Shown: one piece after another, positions 34,674 to 42,945 of the stretch | How positions within the stretch are numbered: position 1 is the stretch's first letter | How the letters are laid out: each line of letters starts with the position of its first letter | Source of the DNA: CAVRUH01 sp963822595 | Lineage (GTDB): Bacteria > Chlamydiota > Chlamydiia > Chlamydiales > Waddliaceae | Reading direction: 5' to 3' | Assembly (NCBI GenBank): GCA_963822595.1 | Contig: CAWGIG010000003.1 | Span: forward strand, 248,001-312,000 | Length of the DNA stretch: 64,000 nucleotides | Made by a program: the position numbers and the translations under genes | The notes under the pieces: model-generated | What the model was told of the DNA's origin: nothing | Databases searched by the model: none | The model's input: only the letters and a program-made list of their open reading frames with translations

Positions 34674-35426
34674 AAGAAAATCAGAAACGATTTCAGCGTC
34701 CAGTATCCAAAGAGCCTTCTTTTGTAATGTTCCAACGCGTTGAATAGGAATGATATCCGGAGTATAAGGTCCTGAAAGGGCCTTCTCTAACATTTGTGCT
34801 TTATTTTTGCCCATGACATAAATAACAGAGTGACTTGCTTCATTAATAGATTTGAACGTAAATGTCATTCTCCAACACTTCTTGTCTGGAATGTAATTCG
34901 CAACAACGAGCCGATTACCTGAGTGCAAACCATGCGTTTGCGGAAATAAAGAAGCGGTATGCCCATCTTCGCCCATTCCGAGCATAACCAAATCAAAGAC
35001 ACCTTCGGGAATATGGCTTTGTATGAGTTTCTCATATTCCAAAGCATTCTCCTCAATATCGCTTTCTGCTTTCATCCTAAAAATGTTGTTAGAATCTAGG
35101 GGAAGCCTAGACAAGCCTGCTTCCATCGCCATGTGGTAATTGCTTTCTTTGTCTTCAGGTGGTACAGCGCGTTCATCGCTCCAAAAAACGAGAACCTTGC
35201 TCCAATCGACTCTGTCTCGATTTTCTTTTTGGGATAACAAGCGGTAAATCGAGGCTGGGGTCGAACCACCCGATAGAGCCACGGAAAAAGTATTCTTTTT
35301 ATTTATAGCCTCATTCGCAAGATGAATAAAATGTTCGACGCAATAATGGAGGGTGGCTTCTTTATCACCAGGAACAACGATATCCCTTCTCTCATCGAAA
35401 TTTTGAATGCTTTTAGTAATATCCAT
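34665..35426 (-). CDS. pgl: 6-phosphogluconolactonase
   Basis: Hydrolyses 6-phosphogluconolactone, the second step of the oxidative pentose-phosphate pathway (devB in Chlamydia). It is 253 residues with SVALSGGSTPASIYRLL, LVFWSDERAVPPEDKESNYHMA, and FDLVMLGMGEDGHTASLFP, all family signatures. The start codon shares one base with the opcA stop (TAATG), showing translational coupling. The last two codons and the stop come from the terminal repeat of element B; the preceding WILDAEIVS looks like the natural end of the fold. Confidence 0.95.
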   Translation of the reverse strand: MDITKSIQNFDERRDIVVPGDKEATLHYCVEHFIHLANEAINKKNTFSVALSGGSTPASIYRLLSQKENRDRVDWSKVLVFWSDERAVPPEDKESNYHMAMEAGLSRLPLDSNNIFRMKAESDIEENALEYEKLIQSHIPEGVFDLVMLGMGEDGHTASLFPQTHGLHSGNRLVVANYIPDKKCWRMTFTFKSINEASHSVIYVMGKNKAQMLEKALSGPYTPDIIPIQRVGTLQKKALWILDAEIVSDFLIY

Positions 35427-36421
35427 TAATTTTTCCAGTCAATTTTCTGAAGAATTTGCAGCATATTCTTGTAATGATCACTAGTTCTAAAATAGAAAAT
35501 TTCCTTAATAAAAGAAAGTCCTCGTTGAAAATTGGGTAGACGAAGGCTGAAAGGGAGTTCACATTTGTCCCCTTGGGTAATGTGCACAAGGACCATCGAG
35601 TGATTTTCGATCTTAGAAATGACAATGTCTTCATGTTTGTCCGAAGCAAAAACGATTTTCAGGATTGTTCCAGGGGGGATCTCGGTATTGTTCACCTTTT
35701 CAAGATCCACAGATGTTTTGATATCCCCATGACGGTAGGTTATCGTTTTCGCTTCATTGATCGAAAGAAATTCCCAGCCCATTTGCGCTGCAACCCAACC
35801 CTGAAGATAGTAGGCGCGATAGCTATTGTGCTTCACAAAAATACTCGAGATCTCGTTGTAATAAATCTTGATAGAATTGCAACGTTTTAGCATTTCTAAT
35901 TTTTCCGCTGTATCGAATACCTTCGCAATCACATCGCGCCACCCACGAATCAATGCCCAGTCGATATCCATGAAATCGATTTTTTCAGCTTTCAGATTCG
36001 TCAAAATATGCTCGCTAAATTCCCTAAGATTATCCGAGCTTTCAGAATCGTAAATCATCCGTGTCGAAAGATTTAAAAGCGCTGGAAGAATAGGATTTGC
36101 TGTCGTTGGATCCTGTCCCCAAATCAAATATACGGGAAGATCCGCCACGAGTGATCCAAGTACAATGTAAGGAACCTGCATTAAATTCGATTCTGAAGCC
36201 CTAATTTTCACCTGATCACATCGATCGCTAAAACTTTTTTTTGAAACTTCGGGATTTTCATCCTTCAAAGCATCATCTAATTCTATAAAAATCACTCTAG
36301 AAGGAAACTTATTGATGAGAAGGTGAATAATCTCATGAAAGTATTCAGCTCGTTGAGAATTACTTGTGTAGATTATCAGATTGAAGAGGCAAGCATGCAA
36401 TCCACTTACAGGAGACGCCAT
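35426..36421 (-). CDS. opcA: Glucose-6-phosphate dehydrogenase assembly protein OpcA
   Basis: OpcA helps assemble or activate glucose-6-phosphate dehydrogenase. The 331-residue protein has FPSRVIFIELDD near the N-terminus, the LPVYLIWGQDPTT segment, and SSIFVKHNSYRAYYLQGWVAAQMGW further on, which fit the OpcA family. It overlaps the zwf 3' end by 16 bp and shares a base with the pgl start, so zwf-opcA-pgl is one coupled unit. In C. trachomatis the order is zwf then devB; the OpcA insertion in this position is typical of the same pathway block in other bacteria. Confidence 0.85.
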   Translation of the reverse strand: MASPVSGLHACLFNLIIYTSNSQRAEYFHEIIHLLINKFPSRVIFIELDDALKDENPEVSKKSFSDRCDQVKIRASESNLMQVPYIVLGSLVADLPVYLIWGQDPTTANPILPALLNLSTRMIYDSESSDNLREFSEHILTNLKAEKIDFMDIDWALIRGWRDVIAKVFDTAEKLEMLKRCNSIKIYYNEISSIFVKHNSYRAYYLQGWVAAQMGWEFLSINEAKTITYRHGDIKTSVDLEKVNNTEIPPGTILKIVFASDKHEDIVISKIENHSMVLVHITQGDKCELPFSLRLPNFQRGLSFIKEIFYFRTSDHYKNMLQILQKIDWKN

Positions 36422-37950
36422 TTTCTTCCTCCACGTTCAATCAAAACATCGGCCTCGCTCGGACCCCAGGTTCCTGCAGAATAATTGGGGAATTTTTGAG
36501 GGGGTTGATTTTTCCAATCATTTAAAATCGGAGTAAATAATTTCCAGGATGCCAATAATTCATCCACTCGACCAAAAAGTGTGGTATCTCCTGCCATTGC
36601 ATCGCAAATCAATCTCTCATAGGCCTCAGGAGGTGTTGCACCAAAGTAGGAACTATATCTGAAATCCATTTTTACGGGCTGAATAGGACTATTTTGTCCG
36701 GGAATTTTGCAATTCATTTTCAGAGATACCCCTTCGTCCGGCTGGATGCGAATCACAAGTGCGTTAGATTCAATCTTGGACGGATTATCAGCAAACAAAA
36801 ATCCCGGAGCGTTCTTAAAAACGATAGAAATTTCCGTAGAACGTTTCGGCAGGCGTTTTCCTGCTCTTAAATAAAAGGGGATTCCTGCCCATCGCCAATT
36901 ATCAATGAAGAGCTCCATGGCTGCATAGGTTTCCACGATGGAATCAGGAGCGACATTATCTTCCTCCCTATAACCAACAGCAGGTTTTCCATTGATATAT
37001 CCCTGAGAATATTGACCTCGAACAATATACTTATCAATATCTTTAAGCGGGAAGGGTCGGAGCGATTCCATAACCTTTACTTTTTCATCGTGAATAGCGC
37101 CGGCTAGCATGCTCGTGGGAGGCTCCATCGCTACCAAAGAGAGAACTTGCATCATATGATTCTGCACAATATCGCGAATGATTCCCTCTTCCTCAAAAAA
37201 ACGTCCGCGAGTGCCAATGCCGATTTCCTCGCTGACAGTAATTTGCACATGATCAATATGGCGATTGTTCCAAATAGCTTCAAAAATGGGATTGCTAAAA
37301 CGCAATACAAGAAGGTTCTGAACAGCTTCTTTTCCTAAATAATGATCGATTCGATAAATCTGACTTTCATCCAAATAGCGGGTCATCTCGTTTTGAAGCT
37401 CAATTGCCGAAGCTAAATCATGACCAAAAGGTTTCTCAACAATCACGCGAGACCATCTTCCCCAAGGTTCATTGGGTGCATAAAGAAGGCCATGTTTCCC
37501 TAACTTTTCAACAACAGTTGAAAAATAACTCGGTTGAATGGAAAGATAAAAAAGGCGATTTCCTCTTGTCCCATAGGAATCGTCGAGCTTGACGAGGAAC
37601 TTTTTCAATTCTTCATAACCACCATCATCGTTAAATTCCGATCGATGATAAAAAATCGATTCACGAAAACGTCCCCATAAAGCATCGTCGATAGGTTTAA
37701 TTCTTGAATATTGCTTCAAAGCCTCAAGCATTTCATCGCGAAACATTTCGTGAGTCTTGTCCCTTCGAGCAAAGGCTACGCAAGCAAAATGCACAGGGAG
37801 CTCACCTTCGGCTGCCAAATTATACAAGGCAGGAATCAACTTACGCGCCGTGAGATCTCCGGTAGCGCCAAAAATCACCAAAACACATGGCTCCGCAGAC
37901 TTCCAAGATCTTTGCTGCTCACTCAGGGGATTTGAAAACATTTTTTCCAT
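36406..37950 (-). CDS. zwf: Glucose-6-phosphate 1-dehydrogenase
   Basis: Oxidises glucose-6-phosphate to the lactone, making NADPH. It shows the coenzyme motif VIFGATGDLTARKLIPALYNL, the KPFGHD loop, the active-site RIDHYLGKEAVQN, and LRAGKRLPKRSTEI. I place the start at the ATG at 37950 (MEKMFSNPL), 10 bp after the yqgF stop. A TTG further up at 37986 would overlap yqgF. Length ~514 residues, normal. Central gene of the kdsB-pyrG-yqgF-zwf-opcA-pgl operon. Confidence 0.96.
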   Translation of the reverse strand: MEKMFSNPLSEQQRSWKSAEPCVLVIFGATGDLTARKLIPALYNLAAEGELPVHFACVAFARRDKTHEMFRDEMLEALKQYSRIKPIDDALWGRFRESIFYHRSEFNDDGGYEELKKFLVKLDDSYGTRGNRLFYLSIQPSYFSTVVEKLGKHGLLYAPNEPWGRWSRVIVEKPFGHDLASAIELQNEMTRYLDESQIYRIDHYLGKEAVQNLLVLRFSNPIFEAIWNNRHIDHVQITVSEEIGIGTRGRFFEEEGIIRDIVQNHMMQVLSLVAMEPPTSMLAGAIHDEKVKVMESLRPFPLKDIDKYIVRGQYSQGYINGKPAVGYREEDNVAPDSIVETYAAMELFIDNWRWAGIPFYLRAGKRLPKRSTEISIVFKNAPGFLFADNPSKIESNALVIRIQPDEGVSLKMNCKIPGQNSPIQPVKMDFRYSSYFGATPPEAYERLICDAMAGDTTLFGRVDELLASWKLFTPILNDWKNQPPQKFPNYSAGTWGPSEADVLIERGGRKWRLL

Positions 37951-37960
37951 CCCTATATAT

Positions 37961-38431
37961 TTATTGATCTCTTTTTTTTGAATCAAGATAATTCTGTAAG
38001 ATAATAACAGCTGCTACAGTATCCACCTGTTGCGCACGGCGCTTGCGTGTGAATGAGCCCTCCCTTAAAGAGCGCTCAGCGATAACTGTGGTGAGCCTTT
38101 CATCCCATGTATTGATGGGGACTTCTGTGGATTTTTTTAAAACCTCCACGAAATGCTTGACCTCGTCTGCAAGCATGCCCATCTTACCCGACATCATCAG
38201 AGGAAGTCCTAAGACAATCTCCTCAATATCGTAGCCTCTTGCTAAGCTATCCTTCTCAAGAACTTCAAGAAGTAGCTGCACCGTTCTCTCCGATTTCCTA
38301 TCGGTCTTCATGGTAATCAGAGGCACTGCAATGATCTTTTGCTCATCGGAGACGGCTATACCCATTCTTGCCATCCCAAAATCAATTCCTACAATTCGCG
38401 TAGCTTTAACTTTTCCCAATTTATCTCCCAA
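37961..38431 (-). CDS. yqgF: Pre-16S rRNA nuclease YqgF (RuvX, Holliday-junction-resolvase fold)
   Basis: A 156-residue RNase H-fold protein that processes the 5' end of 16S rRNA. It has VGIDFGMARMGIAVSDE at the N-terminus (catalytic Asp), VLGLPLMMSGKMG, and TWDERLTTVIAERSL, with the C-terminal DTVAAVIILQNYLD (catalytic Asp). The start is a TTG: either 38431 or, better placed after a GGGAG, the TTG at 38419. No ATG is available. It is conserved at this place in chlamydial genomes. A palindrome lies between it and pyrG. Confidence 0.9.
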   Translation of the reverse strand: MGDKLGKVKATRIVGIDFGMARMGIAVSDEQKIIAVPLITMKTDRKSERTVQLLLEVLEKDSLARGYDIEEIVLGLPLMMSGKMGMLADEVKHFVEVLKKSTEVPINTWDERLTTVIAERSLREGSFTRKRRAQQVDTVAAVIILQNYLDSKKRDQ

Positions 38432-38433
38432 CC

Positions 38434-38524
38434 AAAATTACCACGAAGCACACGTGAAGTTTAAATGATTTTTTTCTTAAACTTCGTTTGTCCTTCGTAT
38501 TCTTCGTTTCTTCGTGGCTAGTTT
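38434..38524. repeat. CGAAG-rich palindrome, copy 2
   Basis: The left arm has ACCAAAATTACCACGAAGCACACG and is shortened. The right arm reads TTCTTCGTTTCTTCGTGGCTAG. The arms pair with the same family seen at 26315-26430 and 45701-45793. It occupies almost the whole gap between the yqgF start and the pyrG stop. The pyrG stop codon TAG and the preceding AAAAAC lie in its right edge, so the repeat forms the end of the pyrG reading frame. Confidence 0.7.
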
Positions 38525-40140
38525 TTCGCATGTTTCTCTTTATTTGTATGGAATTCGATCATCGCTTTTACAAAATCGCGGAATAGGGGATGGGCATCTG
38601 TCGGCTTCGATTGGAATTCAGGATGGAATTGTACTCCAACCATCCAAGGATGGTCTTTAACTTCAACAATTTCACATAAATTACCGGCGTCTAAAGTGCC
38701 GATAATTTCCAAGCCAAGGTTCTCGAGCTGTTCTTTATAATCATTATTAAATTCGTAACGATGTCTATGCCTTTCAAGAATAACATCCTTTCCATACGCC
38801 TTATGGGACTTTGATCCTTTTTTAAGCAGACATTTCGAAGCGCCAAGACGCATGGTTCCACCCATATCCTTGACTTGTCTTTGCTCCGAAAGCAGCGATA
38901 TGACCGGATGTGGACTATCCACATCAATTTCAGTCGAATTGGCATCTTTGAGTTGCGCCACATTGCGGGCAAACTCTACTGTCATCACCTGCATTCCAAG
39001 GCATATTCCGAAATAAGGAATCTTCTTTTCTCTGCAATGCTTGGCAGCAAGGATTTTTCCTTCCCATCCACGCTCGCCAAAACCACCAGGAATCAGGTAG
39101 CCGTCGCAATCGTCGAAATCGCTTTCTGATTTTATTTTATCGGCTTCGAACTTTTGAAATTTAAGATGATATCCCATCGCAATAGCGCCATGCGACAGCG
39201 ATTCGAAAACGGATTTATAAGCATCTTGGTGAGTCACATATTTACCCACAATACCCACAGTGATTGTCCCTTTCGGATGGATGATCGTTTTGATGATTTC
39301 CTCAAGCTGTGTTAAATCCACGGGCCCATTCGGAAGATCCAATAATTCGCAAATCATTTTGTCAGTGTTTTGCTCGTGAAGACGCAGGGGAACTTCGTAA
39401 ATGCTATTTTCAACATCGACTTCTTCAATCACCGCTTCTCTTGGCACGTTGCAAAAAAGACTGATTTTGTCTTTGACGTCTTTCGATAACGATTTTTCAC
39501 AGCGACAAATAATGATATCCGCAAAGAGTCCGATTTCACGTAAAACCTGCACAGAATGCTGCGTAGGCTTTGTTTTTACTTCGCCTGCGGCCTTAATCAA
39601 AGGAACATAGGTGAGGTGGATATTGACACACTGGTTTTTGTGTTCGTTGCGGAACTGTCGGATGGCCTCTAAGAAGGGAAGTGATTCGATATCACCCACT
39701 GTACCGCCAATTTCTACCAAAACGACATGAATCCCTTTTTCTTGTGTCGAGCAATTGATGATTCTCTGTTTGATTTCGTCTGTGATATGAGGGATTACCT
39801 GTACGGTATTGCCTAAATAGTCGCCGCGTCTTTCTCTGCCGATAACGGTATTGTAAATTTGACCCGATGTTGCGTTGGAAGCTTTAGAAAGAGGGGAGTT
39901 TGTATAGCGATAATAATGGCCTAAATCGAGATCTGTTTCTGCTCCATCATCAGTGACGTAGACTTCTCCATGCTGGAAGGGATTCATTGTGCCCGGATCG
40001 ACATTCAAATAGGGATCCAATTTCAGCATAGCCACTTTGATACCTTTTTTTTCCAAAAGCATACCAATCGATGCGGAGGTGAGTCCTTTGCCTAAAGAGG
40101 AGCAGACCCCGCCAGTAATAAAAATATATTTTGTTTTCAT
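38518..40140 (-). CDS. pyrG: CTP synthase
   Basis: Makes CTP from UTP with glutamine or ammonia. It is 540 residues, full length. The N-terminal synthase domain shows FITGGVCSSLGKGLTSASIG, KLDPYLNVDPGTMNPFQHGEVYVTDDGAETDLDLGHYYRY and VEIGGTVGDIESLPFLEAIR. The C-terminal glutaminase has GFGERGWEGKILAA, the nucleophile loop YFGICLGMQ, and the catalytic HPEFQSKP. The start overlaps the kdsB stop by 4 bp, which fixes the operon order kdsB to pyrG. Confidence 0.98.
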   Translation of the reverse strand: MKTKYIFITGGVCSSLGKGLTSASIGMLLEKKGIKVAMLKLDPYLNVDPGTMNPFQHGEVYVTDDGAETDLDLGHYYRYTNSPLSKASNATSGQIYNTVIGRERRGDYLGNTVQVIPHITDEIKQRIINCSTQEKGIHVVLVEIGGTVGDIESLPFLEAIRQFRNEHKNQCVNIHLTYVPLIKAAGEVKTKPTQHSVQVLREIGLFADIIICRCEKSLSKDVKDKISLFCNVPREAVIEEVDVENSIYEVPLRLHEQNTDKMICELLDLPNGPVDLTQLEEIIKTIIHPKGTITVGIVGKYVTHQDAYKSVFESLSHGAIAMGYHLKFQKFEADKIKSESDFDDCDGYLIPGGFGERGWEGKILAAKHCREKKIPYFGICLGMQVMTVEFARNVAQLKDANSTEIDVDSPHPVISLLSEQRQVKDMGGTMRLGASKCLLKKGSKSHKAYGKDVILERHRHRYEFNNDYKEQLENLGLEIIGTLDAGNLCEIVEVKDHPWMVGVQFHPEFQSKPTDAHPLFRDFVKAMIEFHTNKEKHAKN

Positions 40141-40874
40141 ATTATTTTTTCTATTTTTTTAATGTCTTCAGCAGTGTCAACGCCAATAGCTTGGCTTTTA
40201 ACGATGGCCACTGCGATTTTATAACCGTTTTCTATAATTTTAAGTTGTTCTAGATCTTCTGCTAATTGCAGGGGAGTCGGCTCCAAATCGGAGTATTCTT
40301 TTAAAAATTCGGTCCGATAGCCATAAATTCCCAAATGTTTGTAGTAAGTGACATCTGAACGCCAAACGCCGTTTTTTCCGCCGGGAATAAGGGAACGACT
40401 GAAATAAATGGCATGCCCTTTTTGGTCCATCACGCATTTGACAACGGAGGTGCTTGTGGCATCTTCGCTCGATTCAAGCTTGACGACAGCCGTGGAAACA
40501 ACAGCCTCTTTATCAGCTTTGAGAATGGCGATGACTTTATCGATGACATCCACCTCTATATTAGGTTCGTCGCCTTGGATGTTGATGACGATTTCAGCTT
40601 CGCTCAAATTGCCTTGCGTTAGGGCCTCTACGATTCGGTCGGTCCCTGTGGCGCAAGCAGTGGAGGTCATGACGACTTCCCCATCGAAGCTGAGGACATG
40701 GTCGGCGATTCTGACATCATCAGTAGCTACGATGACCTGATCGAGGGATTTGCACTTTTTTGCATTTTCGTAAGTGCGTTGGATGAGGGATTTACCCGCG
40801 ATTTTTAGGAGGGGTTTTCCTGGAAGCCTCGTGCTCCCGTACCTAGCCGGAATAATGCCTATTACTTTGTCCAT
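40137..40874 (-). CDS. kdsB: 3-deoxy-manno-octulosonate cytidylyltransferase
   Basis: Activates Kdo with CTP for lipopolysaccharide inner-core synthesis. It is 245 residues with IIPARYGSTRLPGKPLLKIAGKSLIQRTYENA, VIVATDDVRIADHV, MTSTACATGTDRI, and NIQGDEP, all hallmark motifs. First gene of the minus-strand operon, preceding pyrG, whose CTP product it uses. The upstream region (40875-40952) is short and has no clear promoter by eye. Confidence 0.97.
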   Translation of the reverse strand: MDKVIGIIPARYGSTRLPGKPLLKIAGKSLIQRTYENAKKCKSLDQVIVATDDVRIADHVLSFDGEVVMTSTACATGTDRIVEALTQGNLSEAEIVINIQGDEPNIEVDVIDKVIAILKADKEAVVSTAVVKLESSEDATSTSVVKCVMDQKGHAIYFSRSLIPGGKNGVWRSDVTYYKHLGIYGYRTEFLKEYSDLEPTPLQLAEDLEQLKIIENGYKIAVAIVKSQAIGVDTAEDIKKIEKII

Positions 40875-40952
40875 GCGTCCACCATTTCACAATGGTAGCA
40901 GTATAGCAAACTCCAGCTTTATACCCAAATAAATTCAAAATCATGAGGTTCT

Positions 40953-41366
40953 TTAAATCCTGTGTGGCTTGTTCTTTGGGAAGGTTTCCATTAAACATTT
41001 AAGATGTTCAATTGTACCAGGGGATAATAACCAATCAGCAATTACAGAGGGGAGTGTTACCCTTTTCGTAGGCTCTTTAATTGTTCCAACAGGTCTTCCG
41101 GCACCCTCTCTTTTACCACCGCGCCCCTTAGTTTTCTTTTCTGTTAGGGGACTCAAGTTATCTTTTAATCTTTCTTCTATAAAATCATATAAATACAAAG
41201 GATAGTTTTTGATAACCTCTTCTTTTGAATCACCAAAGTATTCTACGGGATAATCAGAGTGATGATATACCCAATTATTAGATTTTTTATCAAACCAAGG
41301 GTTGATTTCACCGATTTCCTGCAGCGTTTTTTTTAGATGTTGTTTTAATTCTTTTTTGGTGGCCAT
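40953..41366 (-). CDS. Possible HicB-like antitoxin / DNA-binding protein
   Basis: A 137-residue protein. The N-terminal part (about 20-70) is a small alpha/beta unit with WVYHHSDYPVEYFGDSKEEVIKN, reminiscent of the partial RNase H-like fold of HicB antitoxins. The middle has GGKREGAGRPVGT, a basic Gly-rich motif seen in bacterial DNA-binding and antitoxin-type proteins, and the C-terminal ~35 residues look like a helical DNA-binding or toxin-contact tail. It is preceded by, and overlaps by 22 bp, a small HicA-sized protein, so a toxin-antitoxin pair is the best guess, but not a firm one. Confidence 0.5.
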   Translation of the reverse strand: MATKKELKQHLKKTLQEIGEINPWFDKKSNNWVYHHSDYPVEYFGDSKEEVIKNYPLYLYDFIEERLKDNLSPLTEKKTKGRGGKREGAGRPVGTIKEPTKRVTLPSVIADWLLSPGTIEHLKCLMETFPKNKPHRI

Positions 41367-41581
41367 GTTAAACCTCTTTCTTTAAATTCTTGCTCAGTTC
41401 TCTGGACGCTTCTTGCAGCTACTTCCTTTTTAGTGTTCTTACCATGACATATTTTTATAGCACAGACGAATGCACCATTTTCATCATAAAGTTTGAAATC
41501 TATTGAACCTTTTTCCAATTTCCATCTCGCATACCTTAAATATTTAAGATATGTCCTCTCTTCTAAGGGCTTATACACCAT
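41345..41581 (-). CDS. Possible HicA-like small toxin
   Basis: A 78-residue protein, the size of HicA mRNA interferases. The middle reads WKLEKGSIDFKLYDENGAFVC then IKICHGKN and a helical C-terminus. That resembles the beta-beta-beta plus His pattern of HicA, with a histidine in the HGKN turn, but without the canonical GSHH sequence. Gene order (small protein first, larger partner second, 22-bp overlap) matches hicA-hicB. Alternative: an unrelated two-gene orphan unit. Confidence 0.45.
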   Translation of the reverse strand: MVYKPLEERTYLKYLRYARWKLEKGSIDFKLYDENGAFVCAIKICHGKNTKKEVAARSVQRTEQEFKERGLTWPPKKN

Positions 41582-41825
41582 ATTCGTTTATCCTCATTAT
41601 AGATTAATTTGGCAATAAAATCAAATGAACAATCTTAAGTGGTTCATTTTCCTACAAAAATGCTTAGGAAAATTATCAAATAGCACCCATTTTCAGCAAG
41701 CGTTTTCAAAAAAAACAAACAACCTAAAAAAAAGAGATGTTCAAAAATTAAGATGCAAAGATGAATTTCAACTTTAAGGCAATTATATGCATCATTTTCT
41801 TCTTTTTTTTAACTAATAATTATGA

Positions 41826-41863
41826 TATAATTCTTATTGTAAATTTTACTAATATTTAAGGAG
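41826..41863 (+). promoter_or_regulatory. TATAAT box and AAGGAG ribosome-binding site of the 339-residue orphan
   Basis: A perfect TATAAT at 41826-41831, about 39 bp before the start codon, with a poor -35 (TTTCTT-like) in the T-rich stretch upstream. AAGGAG at 41858-41863 is 6 bases from the ATG at 41870. The surrounding 288-bp gap (41582-41869) is AT-rich and holds nothing else visible. Confidence 0.5.
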
Positions 41864-41869
41864 CATAAA

Positions 41870-42889
41870 ATGCAAGTAGATACATCCCATTCAACTTCAG
41901 CAGTTCAACCGGCAACCCATAGAGAAGAATCTTCAATCGCTGAACAGCTTAATAATAGAATTGTTGAGGTAATGAAAGAAATAGTGGCAGATAGTGACAG
42001 ACGGCTTAAATCTTACCAATCTGACTTGACCGTGCTCAGTAGTGGTTGCTGGTATGGAAATGAATACTACAAAATACTAAAAGAGAAAAACCAAAGTAAA
42101 CGTTTGAAATTCTTTTTAGAGGATGGGGCCTTTTATCATGGCTGGGCTTCAAAAAAACACTTTGTTAGACAATCTAACCCCTCAAAACCTGCAGGCTACG
42201 TAGTTAACTTCTTAAAATTAAAAGACGGTGTTACCCCGTCCGAGGGACTAAAGGCTTTCCGAAGCGAGCTAACACTTACCGCCTGTGGCGAAATTTGCCA
42301 AATTGCTCAATATGAAGGTATTAAAGCCGTTTGGGGAGAGAAAAAATTTAATGCCATATTTTCTGCTCAATCAAAAACCCCTTTTTCCATTTTATTTGAT
42401 AATCCAAATAATCCTTTAGCAAAACTTTTCGTAGTCAAAAAGGACGTTCAGGTTTTTAAAAAGGGCGATTTGTTTCATTTCCAAAACACTCTTTATTATC
42501 CGGGAAAACATGTAAACGGAGAAGCGGCAGGTTATAATGTGATCTGTTGCGACGACACCCCAGGCCAGGAACGATTCACCGCTCTAGGTCTCGATCCAAA
42601 CGGTTCAACCATTCCGGAAATTAAACAAAAAATGAAATATGAGTACAATCTCGAACCCATCGGATGTGAAATTGTAACAAAAGAGGTGGGTGAACGTATT
42701 CTTGGAACCTATACTGCGCGAGAAATTGCTTATATCGAAACGCTCAAAGACCATCAAATTGACGACCTTACATTTGCTTCAACAGGCGGAGGAGTCATGA
42801 TACAGAAAATTTCTTTAGATGTTGAGAAGATATCATTAATCGCAAAATTACCTTTGGAAGAAGCCGTAAGAACATTTAATTCCTGGTAG
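41870..42889 (+). CDS. Orphan protein, 339 residues
   Basis: Not recognised. No signal peptide or membrane segment. It is hydrophilic at the N-terminus (Ser/Thr/Gln-rich for ~20 residues, as in many secreted chlamydial proteins) and more globular later, with a CWYGNEYYKILKE region near residue 60, an FHFQNTLYYPGKHVNGEAAGYNVICCDD block near 200-230, and a glycine-rich STGGGVMIQK near 300. The repeated aromatic, Gly and Cys residues suggest a folded enzyme or binding domain, but no motif is clear. Start well supported by AAGGAG 6 bases upstream. Confidence 0.65.
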   Translation: MQVDTSHSTSAVQPATHREESSIAEQLNNRIVEVMKEIVADSDRRLKSYQSDLTVLSSGCWYGNEYYKILKEKNQSKRLKFFLEDGAFYHGWASKKHFVRQSNPSKPAGYVVNFLKLKDGVTPSEGLKAFRSELTLTACGEICQIAQYEGIKAVWGEKKFNAIFSAQSKTPFSILFDNPNNPLAKLFVVKKDVQVFKKGDLFHFQNTLYYPGKHVNGEAAGYNVICCDDTPGQERFTALGLDPNGSTIPEIKQKMKYEYNLEPIGCEIVTKEVGERILGTYTAREIAYIETLKDHQIDDLTFASTGGGVMIQKISLDVEKISLIAKLPLEEAVRTFNSW

Positions 42890-42945
42890 CAATTTAAAGA
42901 ACAAAAGCTGTATGTTCGAAAAGGTGATTACCTTTGTAGGAAAAT

